Positions 1 through 8,434 of a stretch of DNA of 64,000 bases are shown here, one piece after another. The notes beneath the pieces are model-generated. The model had not been told where the DNA came from. It did not search any database and was given only the letters and a program-made list of their open reading frames with translations. Both the position numbers and the translations under genes were made by a program. Each line of letters starts with the position of its first letter. Position 1 is the stretch's first letter. This DNA is from Curvibacter sp. AEP1-3 (GTDB taxonomy: Bacteria > Pseudomonadota > Gammaproteobacteria > Burkholderiales > Burkholderiaceae_C): the NCBI RefSeq assembly GCF_002163715.1, contig NZ_CP015698.1:2394200-2458199 (forward strand). Direction: 5' to 3'.

Positions 1-51
1 ACCAACGATCAAACCGCAAGCCAGTGCCACGAGGCCGAGAATGTTTTCCAT
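1..51 (-). CDS. atpE: ATP synthase F0 subunit c, 5' end only
   Basis: Only the first 17 codons are inside the window; they read MENILGLVALACGLIVG on the minus strand, the hydrophobic N-terminus of the betaproteobacterial F0 c subunit that forms the proton-carrying ring. A good ribosome site (TAGGAG, minus strand, about 58-63) precedes the ATG. It follows atpB by 60 bases and continues the order atpI-atpB-atpE. The rest of the gene lies beyond the left edge. Confidence 0.9.
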   Translation of the reverse strand, partial: MENILGLVALACGLIVG

Positions 52-111
52 GAGAAGCTCCTAAAAGTTAGTGGAAAAGAAAAAGAAAAACGAAACAGAG
101 AAAAAGTTACA

Positions 112-990
112 TCAATGTGCGTCGTGCGCTTGACCGGTATAGATCAGCGTCAACATCATAAAGATGAAGGCTTGCAAGGTGATCACGAGGATGTGGAACA
201 GTGTCCACACGGTTCCGGCGACGATGTGACCAATGGCCAAACCAACACCGGTTGCCGACAGCGCCCAGCCGCCACCCATCAGGGCAATCAACATGAACAC
301 CAATTCACCTGCAAACATGTTGCCGAACAACCGCATGCCATGGGACACGGTTTTGGCAAGGTATTCGATCATCTGCATCAGGAAGTTCACGGGATACAAA
401 GCCCAGTGATCACCGAAAGGTGCAGCAATCAGTTCGTGCGCCCAGCCACCCAGACCCTTGATCTTGATGTTGTAAACCAGGCAGACAAACAAAACAGAGC
501 AGGACAAACCCAATGTGGTCGACAAATCAGCGGTAGGAACCACGCGCATGTAGTCTTTGAAGCCCATGGCAGGACCGGCGCTGTGCCAGATGGCAGGAAT
601 CAGGTCGACTGGCAACATGTCCATGGCGTTCATCAGGAAAATCCAGACAAACACTGTCAAAGCCAAAGGAGAAATCAACTTGCGGCTGGTGGCATTGTGA
701 ATCACGCCCTTGGCCTGGTTCTCCACCATCTCGGACAGGATTTCTACAGCCGCCTGGAAACGACCGGGAACTCCGGAAGTTGCCTTGCGGGCTGCATTCC
801 ACAAAAGGAAACATCCCAAAACACCTAGGACCACCGAGAAAAAGACGGAGTCCAGATTGAACAGGCTGAAGTCAACAATGCTCGTTTGCTTGACGCTTTC
901 GAAGTCAAAGTTTTTCTGCAAGTGCTGCAGGTGGTGCTGAATGTACTCACCAGCAGATGGGGCATGGGTTTCAGCGTGTTCAGAAGCCAT
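112..990 (-). CDS. atpB: ATP synthase F0 subunit a
   Basis: This 292-residue membrane protein is the F0 a subunit, which forms the half-channels carrying protons to and from the c ring of ATP synthase. It has several strongly hydrophobic segments. The conserved stretch with the essential arginine is visible as SHGMRLFGNMFAGELVF, followed by the C-terminal membrane segments. Length is normal for betaproteobacteria. It lies between atpI (13 bases upstream) and atpE (downstream), so it is part of the atp operon read leftwards out of the window. Nothing unusual is seen. Confidence 0.97.
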   Translation of the reverse strand: MASEHAETHAPSAGEYIQHHLQHLQKNFDFESVKQTSIVDFSLFNLDSVFFSVVLGVLGCFLLWNAARKATSGVPGRFQAAVEILSEMVENQAKGVIHNATSRKLISPLALTVFVWIFLMNAMDMLPVDLIPAIWHSAGPAMGFKDYMRVVPTADLSTTLGLSCSVLFVCLVYNIKIKGLGGWAHELIAAPFGDHWALYPVNFLMQMIEYLAKTVSHGMRLFGNMFAGELVFMLIALMGGGWALSATGVGLAIGHIVAGTVWTLFHILVITLQAFIFMMLTLIYTGQAHDAH

Positions 991-1003
991 ATGTCACCAA
1001 AAT

Positions 1004-1510
1004 TCAAAGGTTTACAGCGGGATGCCGGTGCTTGGATTGCAGCCACGCGGCTACCCAGTACACCTTCATCGTCACCACGAAGCCAACCACGAGGGCCAGC
1101 CAATTCAGCGCGGGAACCAGTTTGGGAGCCGCCAGCAGCAATGCCACCGTCAAAACCACCTTCACTACTTCCCACACCACAAAACTCAAAAAGGCCGCCC
1201 CAGAGTCCTTCAACAATGCTTGCCTGCGCAATCCGCGGGCCAACACCATGGCAGGAACAATCACAGCCAACGCTCCGTATGCCGCAGACACTCCTGCTGC
1301 ATGACCGAAGCTCCAACCCGCAATCGTCGCAACCACCAGAGCGGTTGCAATCTGCATACCGATGACCCGCCAAGGGGATACCGGAGGGTTGCGCTGGCGC
1401 CATTGCCGGGCTTCTTCAGCCGTCAGGGGCTTGAACTCCTCATCCGACCCCCCATCTGGGTTGTCAGAGTCTGCGGAAACAGGGGCTGCGTGCGTGTTTG
1501 TCATTGTCAA
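1004..1510 (-). CDS. atpI: ATP synthase subunit I (AtpI)
   Basis: A 168-residue protein with a polar N-terminus (about 45 residues, ending near EEARQWRQRNPP) followed by four hydrophobic segments, the usual plan of the small AtpI protein that opens F-type ATPase operons and helps assemble the c ring. It is the first gene of the atp operon and is followed by atpB after 13 bases. The 245 bases between it and ybeD must hold promoters for both directions; I could not place a convincing -35/-10 pair there. The family is poorly conserved, so assignment rests largely on position and membrane pattern. Confidence 0.88.
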   Translation of the reverse strand: MTMTNTHAAPVSADSDNPDGGSDEEFKPLTAEEARQWRQRNPPVSPWRVIGMQIATALVVATIAGWSFGHAAGVSAAYGALAVIVPAMVLARGLRRQALLKDSGAAFLSFVVWEVVKVVLTVALLLAAPKLVPALNWLALVVGFVVTMKVYWVAAWLQSKHRHPAVNL

Positions 1511-1756
1511 ATTCGCGCTCAGACTGCTACCCAGTTCAATGCACAGCCTCTGATTATACGTAGAAACCCGCTTTCACCAGCAAATCCGCGAAATCCCCAC
1601 AGCATCAGTTCTCTGTAAGGATGCGCAGTCAGGCGCCACGCAGGCAAAACCGCGGCGACGATAATGCGCAAACACGGTTGCCTGGCGCTTTGTTACAGGC
1701 ATCTATGACTGTGCTGTGACAGGCACGGCATGACCACTCATTTGAAAGGCGCATCA

Positions 1757-2059
1757 ATGGCCACCCCACCGACACCCGGCAACTTTCCGGAAATCTCACG
1801 CGCTGAATCCTTGATCGAGTACCCCTCCCAATTCCCCATCAAGGTGATGGGGCATAAGGTGGATGGATTGGTGCATGCCATCACCATGATCGCCAAGGAA
1901 TTCGACCCCGGCTTTGACGCGTCCACCATCGAATTGCGCGAGAGCAAGGGCGGCAACTACCTCGGCGTGACCATCACCATCACCGCCACCAGCCGCGAGC
2001 AGCTCGATGAGCTGTACCGCACCTTGAGCACGCACCCCATGGTGAAAGTGGTGCTGTAA
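1757..2059 (+). CDS. ybeD: DUF493 (YbeD-like) protein
   Basis: A small soluble protein (100 residues from this start) of the DUF493/YbeD family, recognised by the core reading [17 protein letters not shown] near its N-terminus and an ACT-like alpha/beta length. YbeD genes commonly sit next to lipB, as here, where lipB begins 4 bases after the stop, so a role tied to lipoylation is suggested by context though not shown. I chose ATG 1757 because AAAGG lies about 8 bases upstream; an in-frame ATG at 1730 would add nine residues. The three genes ybeD-lipB-lipA are closely packed and probably one transcript. Confidence 0.88.
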   Translation: MATPPTPGNFPEISRAESLIEYPSQFPIKVMGHKVDGLVHAITMIAKEFDPGFDASTIELRESKGGNYLGVTITITATSREQLDELYRTLSTHPMVKVVL

Positions 2060-2063
2060 AGCG

Positions 2064-2768
2064 GTGGGCATCGACCTCCAGCAGCGTGGCCGGTTGGACT
2101 ATGTGCCAACCTATGAAGCCATGCAAAGTTTTACCAACGAAAGAGACGTGGGACCCTCGTCGGAAGTGCGCGACCAGCTATGGATTTGTGAGCACCCTCC
2201 CGTTTTCACACAGGGCCTCGCAGGCAAGCCGGAACACATCTTTATGCCCGGCGACATTCCGGTGGTGCAAACCAACCGGGGCGGACAGGTAACGTACCAC
2301 GGCCCCGGGCAGGTGATGGGCTACCCCATGATTGATCTCAAGCGCGCAGGCTATTTCGTCAAAGAATACGTGTACCGCATTGAAGAGGCGGTGATCAAAA
2401 CGCTGTTCCATTTTGGGGTGACCGGGCACCGCGTCGCAGGTGCGCCCGGCATTTACGTACGACTGGACGACCCCACCGGTCACGCGTCCTTGGTGCAACG
2501 CCCACAGCACGGCGCCGCCACCCGCTCCGACCCGGATTTCACGGGGCTGGGCAAGATTTCGGCATTGGGCATCAAAGTCAGCCGCAACTGCACGTACCAC
2601 GGCGTCGCCCTGAATGTGGCCATGGACCTGGAACCCTTCTCACGTATCAACCCTTGCGGCTATGCCAAGCTCCAAACGGTGGATCTTTCTACAATCGGGG
2701 TCCAAGTCAGCTGGCAGGACGCCGCTGATGTGTTGGGCCACAAGCTCGCCACTTACCTTGCACCCTGA
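2064..2768 (+). CDS. lipB: Octanoyl-[ACP]:protein N-octanoyltransferase
   Basis: LipB moves octanoyl groups from octanoyl-ACP to the lipoyl domains of 2-oxoacid dehydrogenases and glycine cleavage H protein, the first step of lipoate assembly. The family signatures are visible: [11 protein letters not shown] (residues about 72-82) and the segment [15 protein letters not shown], which holds the conserved lysine and catalytic cysteine. The start is GTG, 4 bases after the ybeD stop. The 234-residue length is normal. lipA follows directly on the same strand after 43 bases. Confidence 0.96.
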   Translation: MGIDLQQRGRLDYVPTYEAMQSFTNERDVGPSSEVRDQLWICEHPPVFTQGLAGKPEHIFMPGDIPVVQTNRGGQVTYHGPGQVMGYPMIDLKRAGYFVKEYVYRIEEAVIKTLFHFGVTGHRVAGAPGIYVRLDDPTGHASLVQRPQHGAATRSDPDFTGLGKISALGIKVSRNCTYHGVALNVAMDLEPFSRINPCGYAKLQTVDLSTIGVQVSWQDAADVLGHKLATYLAP

Positions 2769-2811
2769 GGGTGCCACCGGGGCAACTGCCTCCCTGAACC
2801 TACGCCACACC

Positions 2812-3837
2812 ATGAGCCAAAGCGACACCACCCGCGACTCCAGCACCGCCAACCCCACCGTGCGCGAAGCCCAATCGACCGCGGACTACAACCCATTGGC
2901 CAAGCAAAAAGCACAGGCCAAATTGGCGCGCATCCCGGTCAAGGTGCAGCAAGGTGAAGTGCTGAAAAAGCCGGACTGGATCCGCGTCAAAGCCGGTAGC
3001 CCGACCACCCGCTTCTACGAAATCAAGGAGACACTGCGGGCCAACAAGCTGGTTACCGTGTGCGAGGAAGCCAGCTGCCCTAACATTGGTGAATGCTTCG
3101 GCAAAGGCACAGCCACTTTCATGATCATGGGTGACAAGTGCACCCGCCGCTGCCCCTTCTGCGATGTGGGCCACGGCCGTCCCGACCCGCTGGATGTGAA
3201 CGAGCCCGACAACCTGGCCAAGACGATTGCCCAGCTCAAACTCAATTACGTGGTGATTACCAGCGTGGACCGCGACGACCTGCGCGACGGCGGTGCCGGC
3301 CACTTCGTGGAGTGCATCCGCAAAACGCGCGAACTCTCACCCAAGACGCAGATCGAGGTGCTGGTGCCTGACTTTCGCGGCCGCGACGACCGGGCGCTCG
3401 AAATTCTGAAGGCCGCGCCGCCCGATGTGATGAACCACAACCTGGAAACCATTCCCCGCCTCTACAAGGAAGCGCGCCCCGGGTCGGATTACCAATTTTC
3501 ACTGAACCTGCTCAAGAAGTTCAAGGCGCTGTTCCCCGACGTGCCCACCAAGAGCGGCTTGATGGTCGGCTTGGGCGAGACCGACGATGAAATCCTCGAA
3601 GTAATGCGCGACATGCGCGCCCACAACATCGAAATGCTGACCATCGGCCAGTACCTCGCCCCAAGCACCAGCCACCTGCCGGTGCGCCGCTATGTGCACC
3701 CCGACACCTTCAAGATGTTCGAGGACGAGGCCTACAAGATGGGCTTCAAGCACGCCGCGGTCGGTGCCATGGTGCGCTCCAGCTACCACGCGGACGTTCA
3801 AGCCGGTCACGCAATGAGTGCTGTGAACAATCAGTAG
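2812..3837 (+). CDS. lipA: Lipoyl synthase, C-terminus altered by transposon
   Basis: LipA is a radical-SAM enzyme that inserts two sulfurs into protein-bound octanoyl groups. Both iron-sulfur cluster motifs are present: the auxiliary cluster [12 protein letters not shown] and the radical-SAM cluster CTRRCPFC. The start is ATG 2812 after a short gap from lipB. The 3' end is unusual: codons up to GHAMSA are native, but a Tn7-like element begins inside the next codon (base 3822), so the protein now ends in VNNQ encoded by the transposon terminus. The original ending, APAV then TGA, is found 34.5 kb away at 38383-38397. All catalytic parts are intact, so the enzyme is probably still functional, with a tail one residue longer than before. 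Confidence 0.97.
   Translation: MSQSDTTRDSSTANPTVREAQSTADYNPLAKQKAQAKLARIPVKVQQGEVLKKPDWIRVKAGSPTTRFYEIKETLRANKLVTVCEEASCPNIGECFGKGTATFMIMGDKCTRRCPFCDVGHGRPDPLDVNEPDNLAKTIAQLKLNYVVITSVDRDDLRDGGAGHFVECIRKTRELSPKTQIEVLVPDFRGRDDRALEILKAAPPDVMNHNLETIPRLYKEARPGSDYQFSLNLLKKFKALFPDVPTKSGLMVGLGETDDEILEVMRDMRAHNIEMLTIGQYLAPSTSHLPVRRYVHPDTFKMFEDEAYKMGFKHAAVGAMVRSSYHADVQAGHAMSAVNNQ
3817..3821. repeat. 5-bp target site duplication, left copy
   Basis: AGTGC lies immediately before the transposon terminus TGTGAAC and is part of native lipA (codons Ser-Ala). Its partner is at 38380-38384. A 5-bp duplication is the hallmark of Tn7-type insertion. Confidence 0.93.
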
Positions 3838-3880
3838 AATAAGAGAAAAATTAGAAGTTAGTGAGAAAAATCAATAGAGA
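3822..3880. repeat. Transposon left end: terminal repeat and TnsB-site-like repeats
   Basis: The terminus TGTGAAC is followed by GAGAAAAATTAGAAGTTAG (3843-3861) and an overlapping second copy GAGAAAAATCAATAGAG (3863-3879). The first matches the inner repeat of the right end (GAGAAAAAGTGCAGAAGTTAG, minus strand). These are probably binding sites for the element's TnsB. The GTG start codon of the TnsE-like gene (3861) lies inside this array, so TnsB binding could also repress that gene. Confidence 0.8.
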
Positions 3881-5594
3881 TTTTTCGAATTCAGTTGGCG
3901 GAAACTACGAATCCTCCAATGGAACTCCAAGAATTTCGGTGTTTCCGCAGGACCAATCTCATTGGCGGATTGACTGGTTCGGCGACATTGCATTCCCCGA
4001 TAGATCGGTTCGCAGGAAGCAACCATCGGTTTTTTTGCACCTCTCGCGCCTTGCGGATGAGCGCTTCCGATCGGATCCGTCGGTCTTGCTGCACCCACAG
4101 TGCACCGGCCCAGCAAAGCTTCAAAGACGAATCTGGGTCTCGGTCGGCACCCTGGCACTGGTTCGAATCGGAGACATTTGGCACAAGGGCGGATTAGCAC
4201 TGCGTCCCGATTACGAATTGGAAGAGTTTGCGAGCCTTCAAGTTGACCCGGGGTCAACGGCCATTGTCAAAGCCGGCTTGAATCTCAATAACGAGGGTTT
4301 CCTGCTCCCCATTAGTGAGCATCCCTGGCACATCCAGTGCACGCAGTCCTACTGCTTGATGGTCCAGCTTCCCCATGACCGCAGACTGATCATCCCCTGC
4401 GTGGAGTTGGCCCGCTTTTACTTCGGGTCGTCCAGCGGACTGATTTCCCGGCTGTTCCTGCCGCCTCTGTTTCGTGATGCGCTGTTTTCCAGCGCCTCGC
4501 TGGATCCTTATTCCCGCAGGCTTCAAATTGATCTAGCAGACAAGATGTCTGGCGCCTCAGCCGCAGATATTGGTCGGATCGCCATGGACCCTATCGCTGC
4601 GCGGGCAGCGCGGATTGTCGGAAACTCTTGCCTCAGAGCATCTACTGCCGGACTGCCCATCTATCCACAAGCGCGCTTTCCCTTTGAAGGAAAGACGAAC
4701 CTGATTGCATCAGGCCGTTGGCTTTCCCATGGCGGAGTCCCCAAGTCGACCTTCTTGGTTTACAACCTGCGCTCCTGCTCACACCCGTTCCCATTCCGCT
4801 CGCTCCAGTACACCACTAAGGGGGCGCAGCCGCGCCCCAAACTCCCAAATCAGGCCCGAAGTCCAACAGAAGAACCCAGAATCCTGCGCTCGTCTGCACC
4901 TGAGGTTAAAAATCCGGCTTTGGTCGAGAAAGACGCTTCCAGCAAGCTCGCTGGCAAGACCAGGCAGGTCAGGGAATTAGCACGCTTCCCTGACCTGGAA
5001 CGGAAGTCCATCTGGCGAAGTATGCGGCTCATGGCAGACGAATCTGCCACTGAACATGTCAACTCCGGCGCTCCAACCATCGACTCCATGGCAGTTGGAG
5101 AGCCCGGTTCGGGCCGACGCGTGCGCCCGGTTGAGTTGTCTGTCGTTTCCGCAAAGGCATCTGGCAAGCAGGAGGTGATACCTCTGTTTTTGCAGGATAC
5201 GGTGGAAGACCTCAAGCAATTGAAAGGGTTGACCGTAGAACTCCTCACAGAAAGTCTAGAAGATGGCTGGACCGTACCCATCTCGGTGCTGGCTAACTCT
5301 GATGGCGAGGTGGCACCAGAACTGATGATCGACTGCCCAGAGCATGGTCTGCGCATGCGCAAGGCAGCTGTTTTTGCATTCAAACGTAAATCTGAGCATT
5401 TGTGCGCTGTCGTCATCGAGGCCAATCCACCCCATACCAAAATCATCCCCACCACTGGCCAAGATGAGAATGAAGTCTGGTTGACCCTGCGCTGCGCGGC
5501 CGTGGACTTCTCCAAGGCCGCACCCAGCGATACGCTTGATGCGCCACTCGCAGAGTTGATCTCCTGGGTGTTTGACGAAGAGGATCCAGTCTAA
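3861..5594 (+). CDS. TnsE-like protein of the transposon left end (remote similarity)
   Basis: A 577-residue protein with a GTG start placed inside the end repeats and read inward. By eye it follows the plan of Tn7 TnsE (about 540 residues): an N-terminal HWRIDWF segment, a central LIIPCVELARFYFG motif like the IP-x-LELAR segment of TnsE, a long low-complexity polar linker (about 320-440), and a C-terminal domain with RKAAVFAFKRKSEHLCAVV like the KAVGVQRNGSEFVLLEV region of TnsE. These comparisons are from memory of TnsE and are not an alignment score. In Tn7, TnsE directs insertion into DNA undergoing lagging-strand synthesis, including conjugating plasmids. Here the gene lies at the opposite end from tnsABC-tniQ, not beside it. 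If not TnsE, it is an unknown end-linked accessory protein. Confidence 0.55.
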   Translation: MRKINRDFSNSVGGNYESSNGTPRISVFPQDQSHWRIDWFGDIAFPDRSVRRKQPSVFLHLSRLADERFRSDPSVLLHPQCTGPAKLQRRIWVSVGTLALVRIGDIWHKGGLALRPDYELEEFASLQVDPGSTAIVKAGLNLNNEGFLLPISEHPWHIQCTQSYCLMVQLPHDRRLIIPCVELARFYFGSSSGLISRLFLPPLFRDALFSSASLDPYSRRLQIDLADKMSGASAADIGRIAMDPIAARAARIVGNSCLRASTAGLPIYPQARFPFEGKTNLIASGRWLSHGGVPKSTFLVYNLRSCSHPFPFRSLQYTTKGAQPRPKLPNQARSPTEEPRILRSSAPEVKNPALVEKDASSKLAGKTRQVRELARFPDLERKSIWRSMRLMADESATEHVNSGAPTIDSMAVGEPGSGRRVRPVELSVVSAKASGKQEVIPLFLQDTVEDLKQLKGLTVELLTESLEDGWTVPISVLANSDGEVAPELMIDCPEHGLRMRKAAVFAFKRKSEHLCAVVIEANPPHTKIIPTTGQDENEVWLTLRCAAVDFSKAAPSDTLDAPLAELISWVFDEEDPV

Positions 5595-5659
5595 AGCCGC
5601 AGGGCGTCGATTACCGCTGAAAGCTAACTGACCTCGGATGGAGTCTTGATCACCCGCCA

Positions 5660-6229
5660 TTATTGAACCTTGCGCAGTAAGGCCTTGACCCTTGCAAAGC
5701 CTTCCGGGGTCTCTGCGACTTTTTCTGGTGCAAGCCCATCCAGTTTGTCGTGAGGGGTGTCTAACCAACGGCGGGCTTTCAGCAAGTCGCCCAACGTCTT
5801 ACATGCCAAGTTGTCCAATTCGGCAAGCCGCTCGTAGTCTGGGCTGCCAAACTCCCGCCCAACGGGCGCCATCCTGTCCCAATCGGCCATGTCATCAACC
5901 GGCGGGCCCTGGCGCATTTGCGCACTTGAAACCTCAATTCCTGGAGAAACCTTGAACATGCCCTTGAGTTCCAGCCCTGATTTGTCGCGTGCTGGGGCCA
6001 AGCGCAGCCAAGCCTCAAAAGCGGCTTGCAGGTCGAGCCAGAGTTCTGCTGATGTCCCAAAGGCGCGTGCAAGCTTGGTTGCCAAACTGGTGTCGATGTT
6101 GGCTGTACCAGTGATCAAATTGGATAAATGCTCCTGACCTATCCCAATTTTGGCAGCAGCATCAGCCAAACTCATTCCACCAAGGTACTGGGCCAGGACT
6201 GCGCCCGGTTTCGGAGGATCCGACGTCAC
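5660..6229 (-). CDS. higA: HigA-family antitoxin, XRE-type DNA-binding
   Basis: A 189-residue protein whose first 90 residues read as the HigA addiction-antidote family: PGAVLAQYLGGMSLADAAAKIG, helix-turn-helix near residues 20-65, then the typical FGTSAELWLDLQAAFE ending of that domain. The remaining 100 residues are an extension of unknown role. HigA proteins bind their own promoter and neutralise an RNase toxin HigB. The start is GTG and overlaps the TGA of an upstream open frame (GTGA), which implies translational coupling, yet no intact toxin gene is present upstream. It is probably an orphan antitoxin. Confidence 0.8.
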   Translation of the reverse strand: MTSDPPKPGAVLAQYLGGMSLADAAAKIGIGQEHLSNLITGTANIDTSLATKLARAFGTSAELWLDLQAAFEAWLRLAPARDKSGLELKGMFKVSPGIEVSSAQMRQGPPVDDMADWDRMAPVGREFGSPDYERLAELDNLACKTLGDLLKARRWLDTPHDKLDGLAPEKVAETPEGFARVKALLRKVQ

Positions 6230-6306
6230 TTTTGCTTCTCCTGAAGATCACCATCGAACAAATAATAGCCCTCCTTGATTTGCCTGTGTACCGCATGGAT
6301 TGAGCC
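6226..6306 (-). pseudogene. Remnant of the gene once upstream of higA
   Basis: The minus-strand frame that ends at 6226-6228 encodes about 25 plausible codons (IHAVHRQIKEGYYLFDGDLQ near its end), but an in-frame stop lies close upstream and no start with a ribosome site is seen. Its TGA overlaps the GTG of the HigA gene. It is likely the 3' end of a lost partner gene; I cannot tell whether that was a HigB toxin. Confidence 0.35.
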
Positions 6307-6418
6307 AAATCTCTACACATGGAGTTGTCGCGAAGACGCTTACAAATCACGGCCAAACGAGGTTGTGCTTATGCATACCCCTTAACTTCACGAAGCAGCC
6401 ACCTAGACTGGACGTTTT

Positions 6419-6910
6419 ATGGATACCCACCAACAGCCGGTTTGGCAGGCTTACCCAGTACAAGTCCTATTCATCGATTTTGATGGTGTTCTGCACCCGG
6501 AGTTCTGCCATGAATCTCAGCACTTTATGCATAGGGACAGCTTTGAGGCGATTCTTCGTGCGTTCCCGAAGATGGATGTCGTGATTTCCAGCACCTGGCG
6601 CTTGAAACGCCAATTGCCTGAACTCAAAGCGTTGTTTTCTGAAGATGTGGCAGAAAGGGTGATTGGTTTAACACCACTGTACGCAGAACTAGAGAACATT
6701 CCAGACCGGCTGGTTGGCTATGAGCGGGAAGCCGAATGCTTGGCTTGGCTTCAACGCCATGACCGAGCCTCCCAGTCATGGCTAGCACTGGATGACCGAT
6801 CATGGAACTTCAGGCCGTTCAACCGCAACGTATTTCTTTTGGACGGCCATGTGGGGCTTGATGCAAATGCGGCAGGTGGATTGCTTGCCCGCTTGTCCCA
6901 AAGCTGCTGA
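6419..6910 (+). CDS. HAD-family phosphatase of the RNA-repair (SAK) type
   Basis: A 163-residue protein carrying HAD motif I, FIDFDGVLHPEF (about residues 18-29, with both catalytic aspartates), motif II in VISSTWRLKR, and a late acidic motif LALDDRSWNF. The arrangement matches the small HAD domain found in Swiss-army-knife RNA repair proteins and as stand-alone genes in mobile elements, where it is predicted to act as a polynucleotide 3' phosphatase. It stands alone between the higA region and a strong hairpin terminator (6960-7012). Function beyond phosphatase chemistry is inferred from the family. Confidence 0.75.
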   Translation: MDTHQQPVWQAYPVQVLFIDFDGVLHPEFCHESQHFMHRDSFEAILRAFPKMDVVISSTWRLKRQLPELKALFSEDVAERVIGLTPLYAELENIPDRLVGYEREAECLAWLQRHDRASQSWLALDDRSWNFRPFNRNVFLLDGHVGLDANAAGGLLARLSQSC

Positions 6911-6959
6911 AGCGCACATAAGACTCCAGAACCAAATACGTTAAAATCACCGACAACAT

Positions 6960-7012
6960 AGCCGCCACGCCTCTGCTTCAGCACGCGCAACCTTGGCGGC
7001 TTTTTATTTTTT
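6960..7012 (+). terminator. Long-loop hairpin terminator after the HAD gene
   Basis: AGCCGCC (6960-6966) pairs with GGCGGCT (6995-7001) around a 28-base loop that contains its own short stem, and is followed by TTTTTATTTTTT. A TTAAAAT box lies just upstream at about 6941-6947, so this could also be a free-standing small RNA of about 60 nucleotides. Confidence 0.6.
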
Positions 7013-7766
7013 CCTGCCTCCGGCCAGCGCCATTGTTTTCGTAACTTGCGCTGGCTGCATATCATTTTGGCTGTGTGTCGCTGGCCAGGGCTGGGAGCAC
7101 TGCCTGATTGCATCGGCAACATGCAAAAGGCCGGATTGATGTCGATGCCGATCTAAGTTTTACGCCCCCGCCCCCCCTAACAGTCCTCTTACGAATTTTT
7201 TTCCAAGGATCGCACAGCGTTCTAAGGACGCTTAGTGTTCATACGGTTTTCAGAGGTCTTTCATGGCATAGGCATCGGTGAACGTAGCCAAAGAAGTGCA
7301 CCATGAATTGCAGGGCTGGGATGCCTGGCAATCAGAAAATTGCTGGCAAGGCGGACAATCCACCAGCATGGCGAAACGCCAAGATACATGCAGCTAGAAC
7401 TTACAAATCCTCGAATGCACTGAAAAATCGCTCGAAATTCGGGTGAAAAGCACAACCGCATTTCACAAAGCGATATTTGACACTTTTTTCCTTGTCAAAT
7501 ACCACACTATTCTTCGTTGGTGTTTTGCAACATACGACACTAAGGTTGTCGTGACATCCTCGCCCAGCTTGGGTTTCAAGAGGGTTATCCTGTTTATATG
7601 AACAGGCCCTCCCCTCTTGACATAGCCTTAAACCCGAATAGGGAGATCAGTCTTAGGTGTTGCGAAAATCGTCTGGCGTATACATAATTGTCTTGTAAGC
7701 ATGTTTCCGGTAGTGGAAGTTAGCTATCAAAGATATAGCAAACAAGGGAGACAGTAGCGAGTCAGA
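7013..7766. other. Non-coding stretch with no recognised gene
   Basis: I see no convincing gene on either strand. Short open frames occur (for example minus 7261-7461) but lack ribosome sites and protein-like composition. The stretch contains a C-rich run near 7165-7177 and is likely eroded cargo DNA. Its last 200 bases may be the leader of the small genes that follow. Confidence 0.5.
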
Positions 7767-7804
7767 CCATCAGCTGAAAGGCAAAAGCCACATCTGATGG
7801 TTTT
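7767..7804 (+). terminator. Attenuator-like hairpin before small gene 7830
   Basis: CCATCAG (7767-7773) pairs with CTGATGG (7794-7800), enclosing a smaller GGCAAAAGCC hairpin, and is followed by TTTTCTCGTTT. It sits 25 bases before an ATG, so it may be a transcription attenuator in a leader, or the end of a small upstream RNA. Confidence 0.5.
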
Positions 7805-7829
7805 CTCGTTTCTGAATAAAAGGGTAGCA

Positions 7830-8204
7830 ATGAGTAACAGTACGAACTTTTTTGACCGCGATGATGTCAAAGTAAAAGTTGAGCAATTGTGGGCAGCAGT
7901 TTTCGAGAGTAGCGGCAAGGTTCTTGAACAGCACACGAAATTTGGATTTGATGGCGTTGCAATGGCCAAAGACCCATCACTTGCAGATCGGGTAACAAAC
8001 CTCCAAATATTAGGGGCGGTGATTGATGTCTTGCTAAAGCCGAATTCGACATTGGGCGATCTGGAGTATGAGCAACAACGCCAGCTCTTGAATGCAAGAG
8101 CACAGATCACAACTATGGAACAGTTGGCTGCTGCGATGCAAGCGAAGAATGAAGCTGATTATCAAAGAGCCGTTGAGGCACTAGATAGACAAGCGGTGAT
8201 GTAA
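7830..8204 (+). CDS. Small alpha-helical protein of unknown function
   Basis: From ATG 7830 the product is 124 residues, begins MSNSTNFFDRDDVKVKVEQL, and is rich in charged and helix-forming residues with no membrane segment or cysteine. I do not recognise it. An upstream in-frame ATG (7797) falls within the hairpin tail and is less likely. A second small gene follows 21 bases after the stop with a strong ribosome site, and a good terminator closes the pair, so the two form a bicistronic unit. Confidence 0.6.
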   Translation: MSNSTNFFDRDDVKVKVEQLWAAVFESSGKVLEQHTKFGFDGVAMAKDPSLADRVTNLQILGAVIDVLLKPNSTLGDLEYEQQRQLLNARAQITTMEQLAAAMQAKNEADYQRAVEALDRQAVM

Positions 8205-8225
8205 TTTAATAGCTAGGAGGTGATC

Positions 8226-8387
8226 ATGAAAGATCTTAATTTCAATATTTACGCCCTCGCTGCGCCTTCCACGCCTAGCGAGTACATGGCATTGCTTGAT
8301 GAAGCTCTACGCATGGCTAACGAGCTAAACGAGCAGATCGACTGCCAAACAACTTTTCTTGAAGTGCTGCACGAAGCAAGCGTGTAA
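8226..8387 (+). CDS. 53-residue protein of unknown function
   Basis: This small frame begins MKDLNFNIYALAAPSTPSEY and has the best ribosome site in the area (AGGAGGTGATC just before ATG 8226). The product is acidic and helical (ALLDEALRMANELNEQ). It follows the 124-residue gene by 21 bases and ends 24 bases before a rho-independent terminator. Two tightly linked small genes could be a toxin-antitoxin or phage-type pair, but nothing in the sequences proves this. Confidence 0.6.
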   Translation: MKDLNFNIYALAAPSTPSEYMALLDEALRMANELNEQIDCQTTFLEVLHEASV

Positions 8388-8411
8388 CACGTCCACACCC
8401 GATGCATAAAG

Positions 8412-8434
8412 AACCCGCTTTGGCGGGTTTTTTA
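8412..8434 (+). terminator. Rho-independent terminator
   Basis: ACCCGC-TTTG-GCGGGT followed by TTTTTTATT, directly after the 53-residue gene; it ends the bicistronic unit at 7830-8387. Confidence 0.85.

Noticed and set aside
7750..7806. Resemblance of GGCAAAAGCCAC to part of a c-di-GMP-I riboswitch
   Set aside because: The characteristic 5' half of the aptamer and the tetraloop-receptor parts are absent; kept only as an attenuator-like hairpin.
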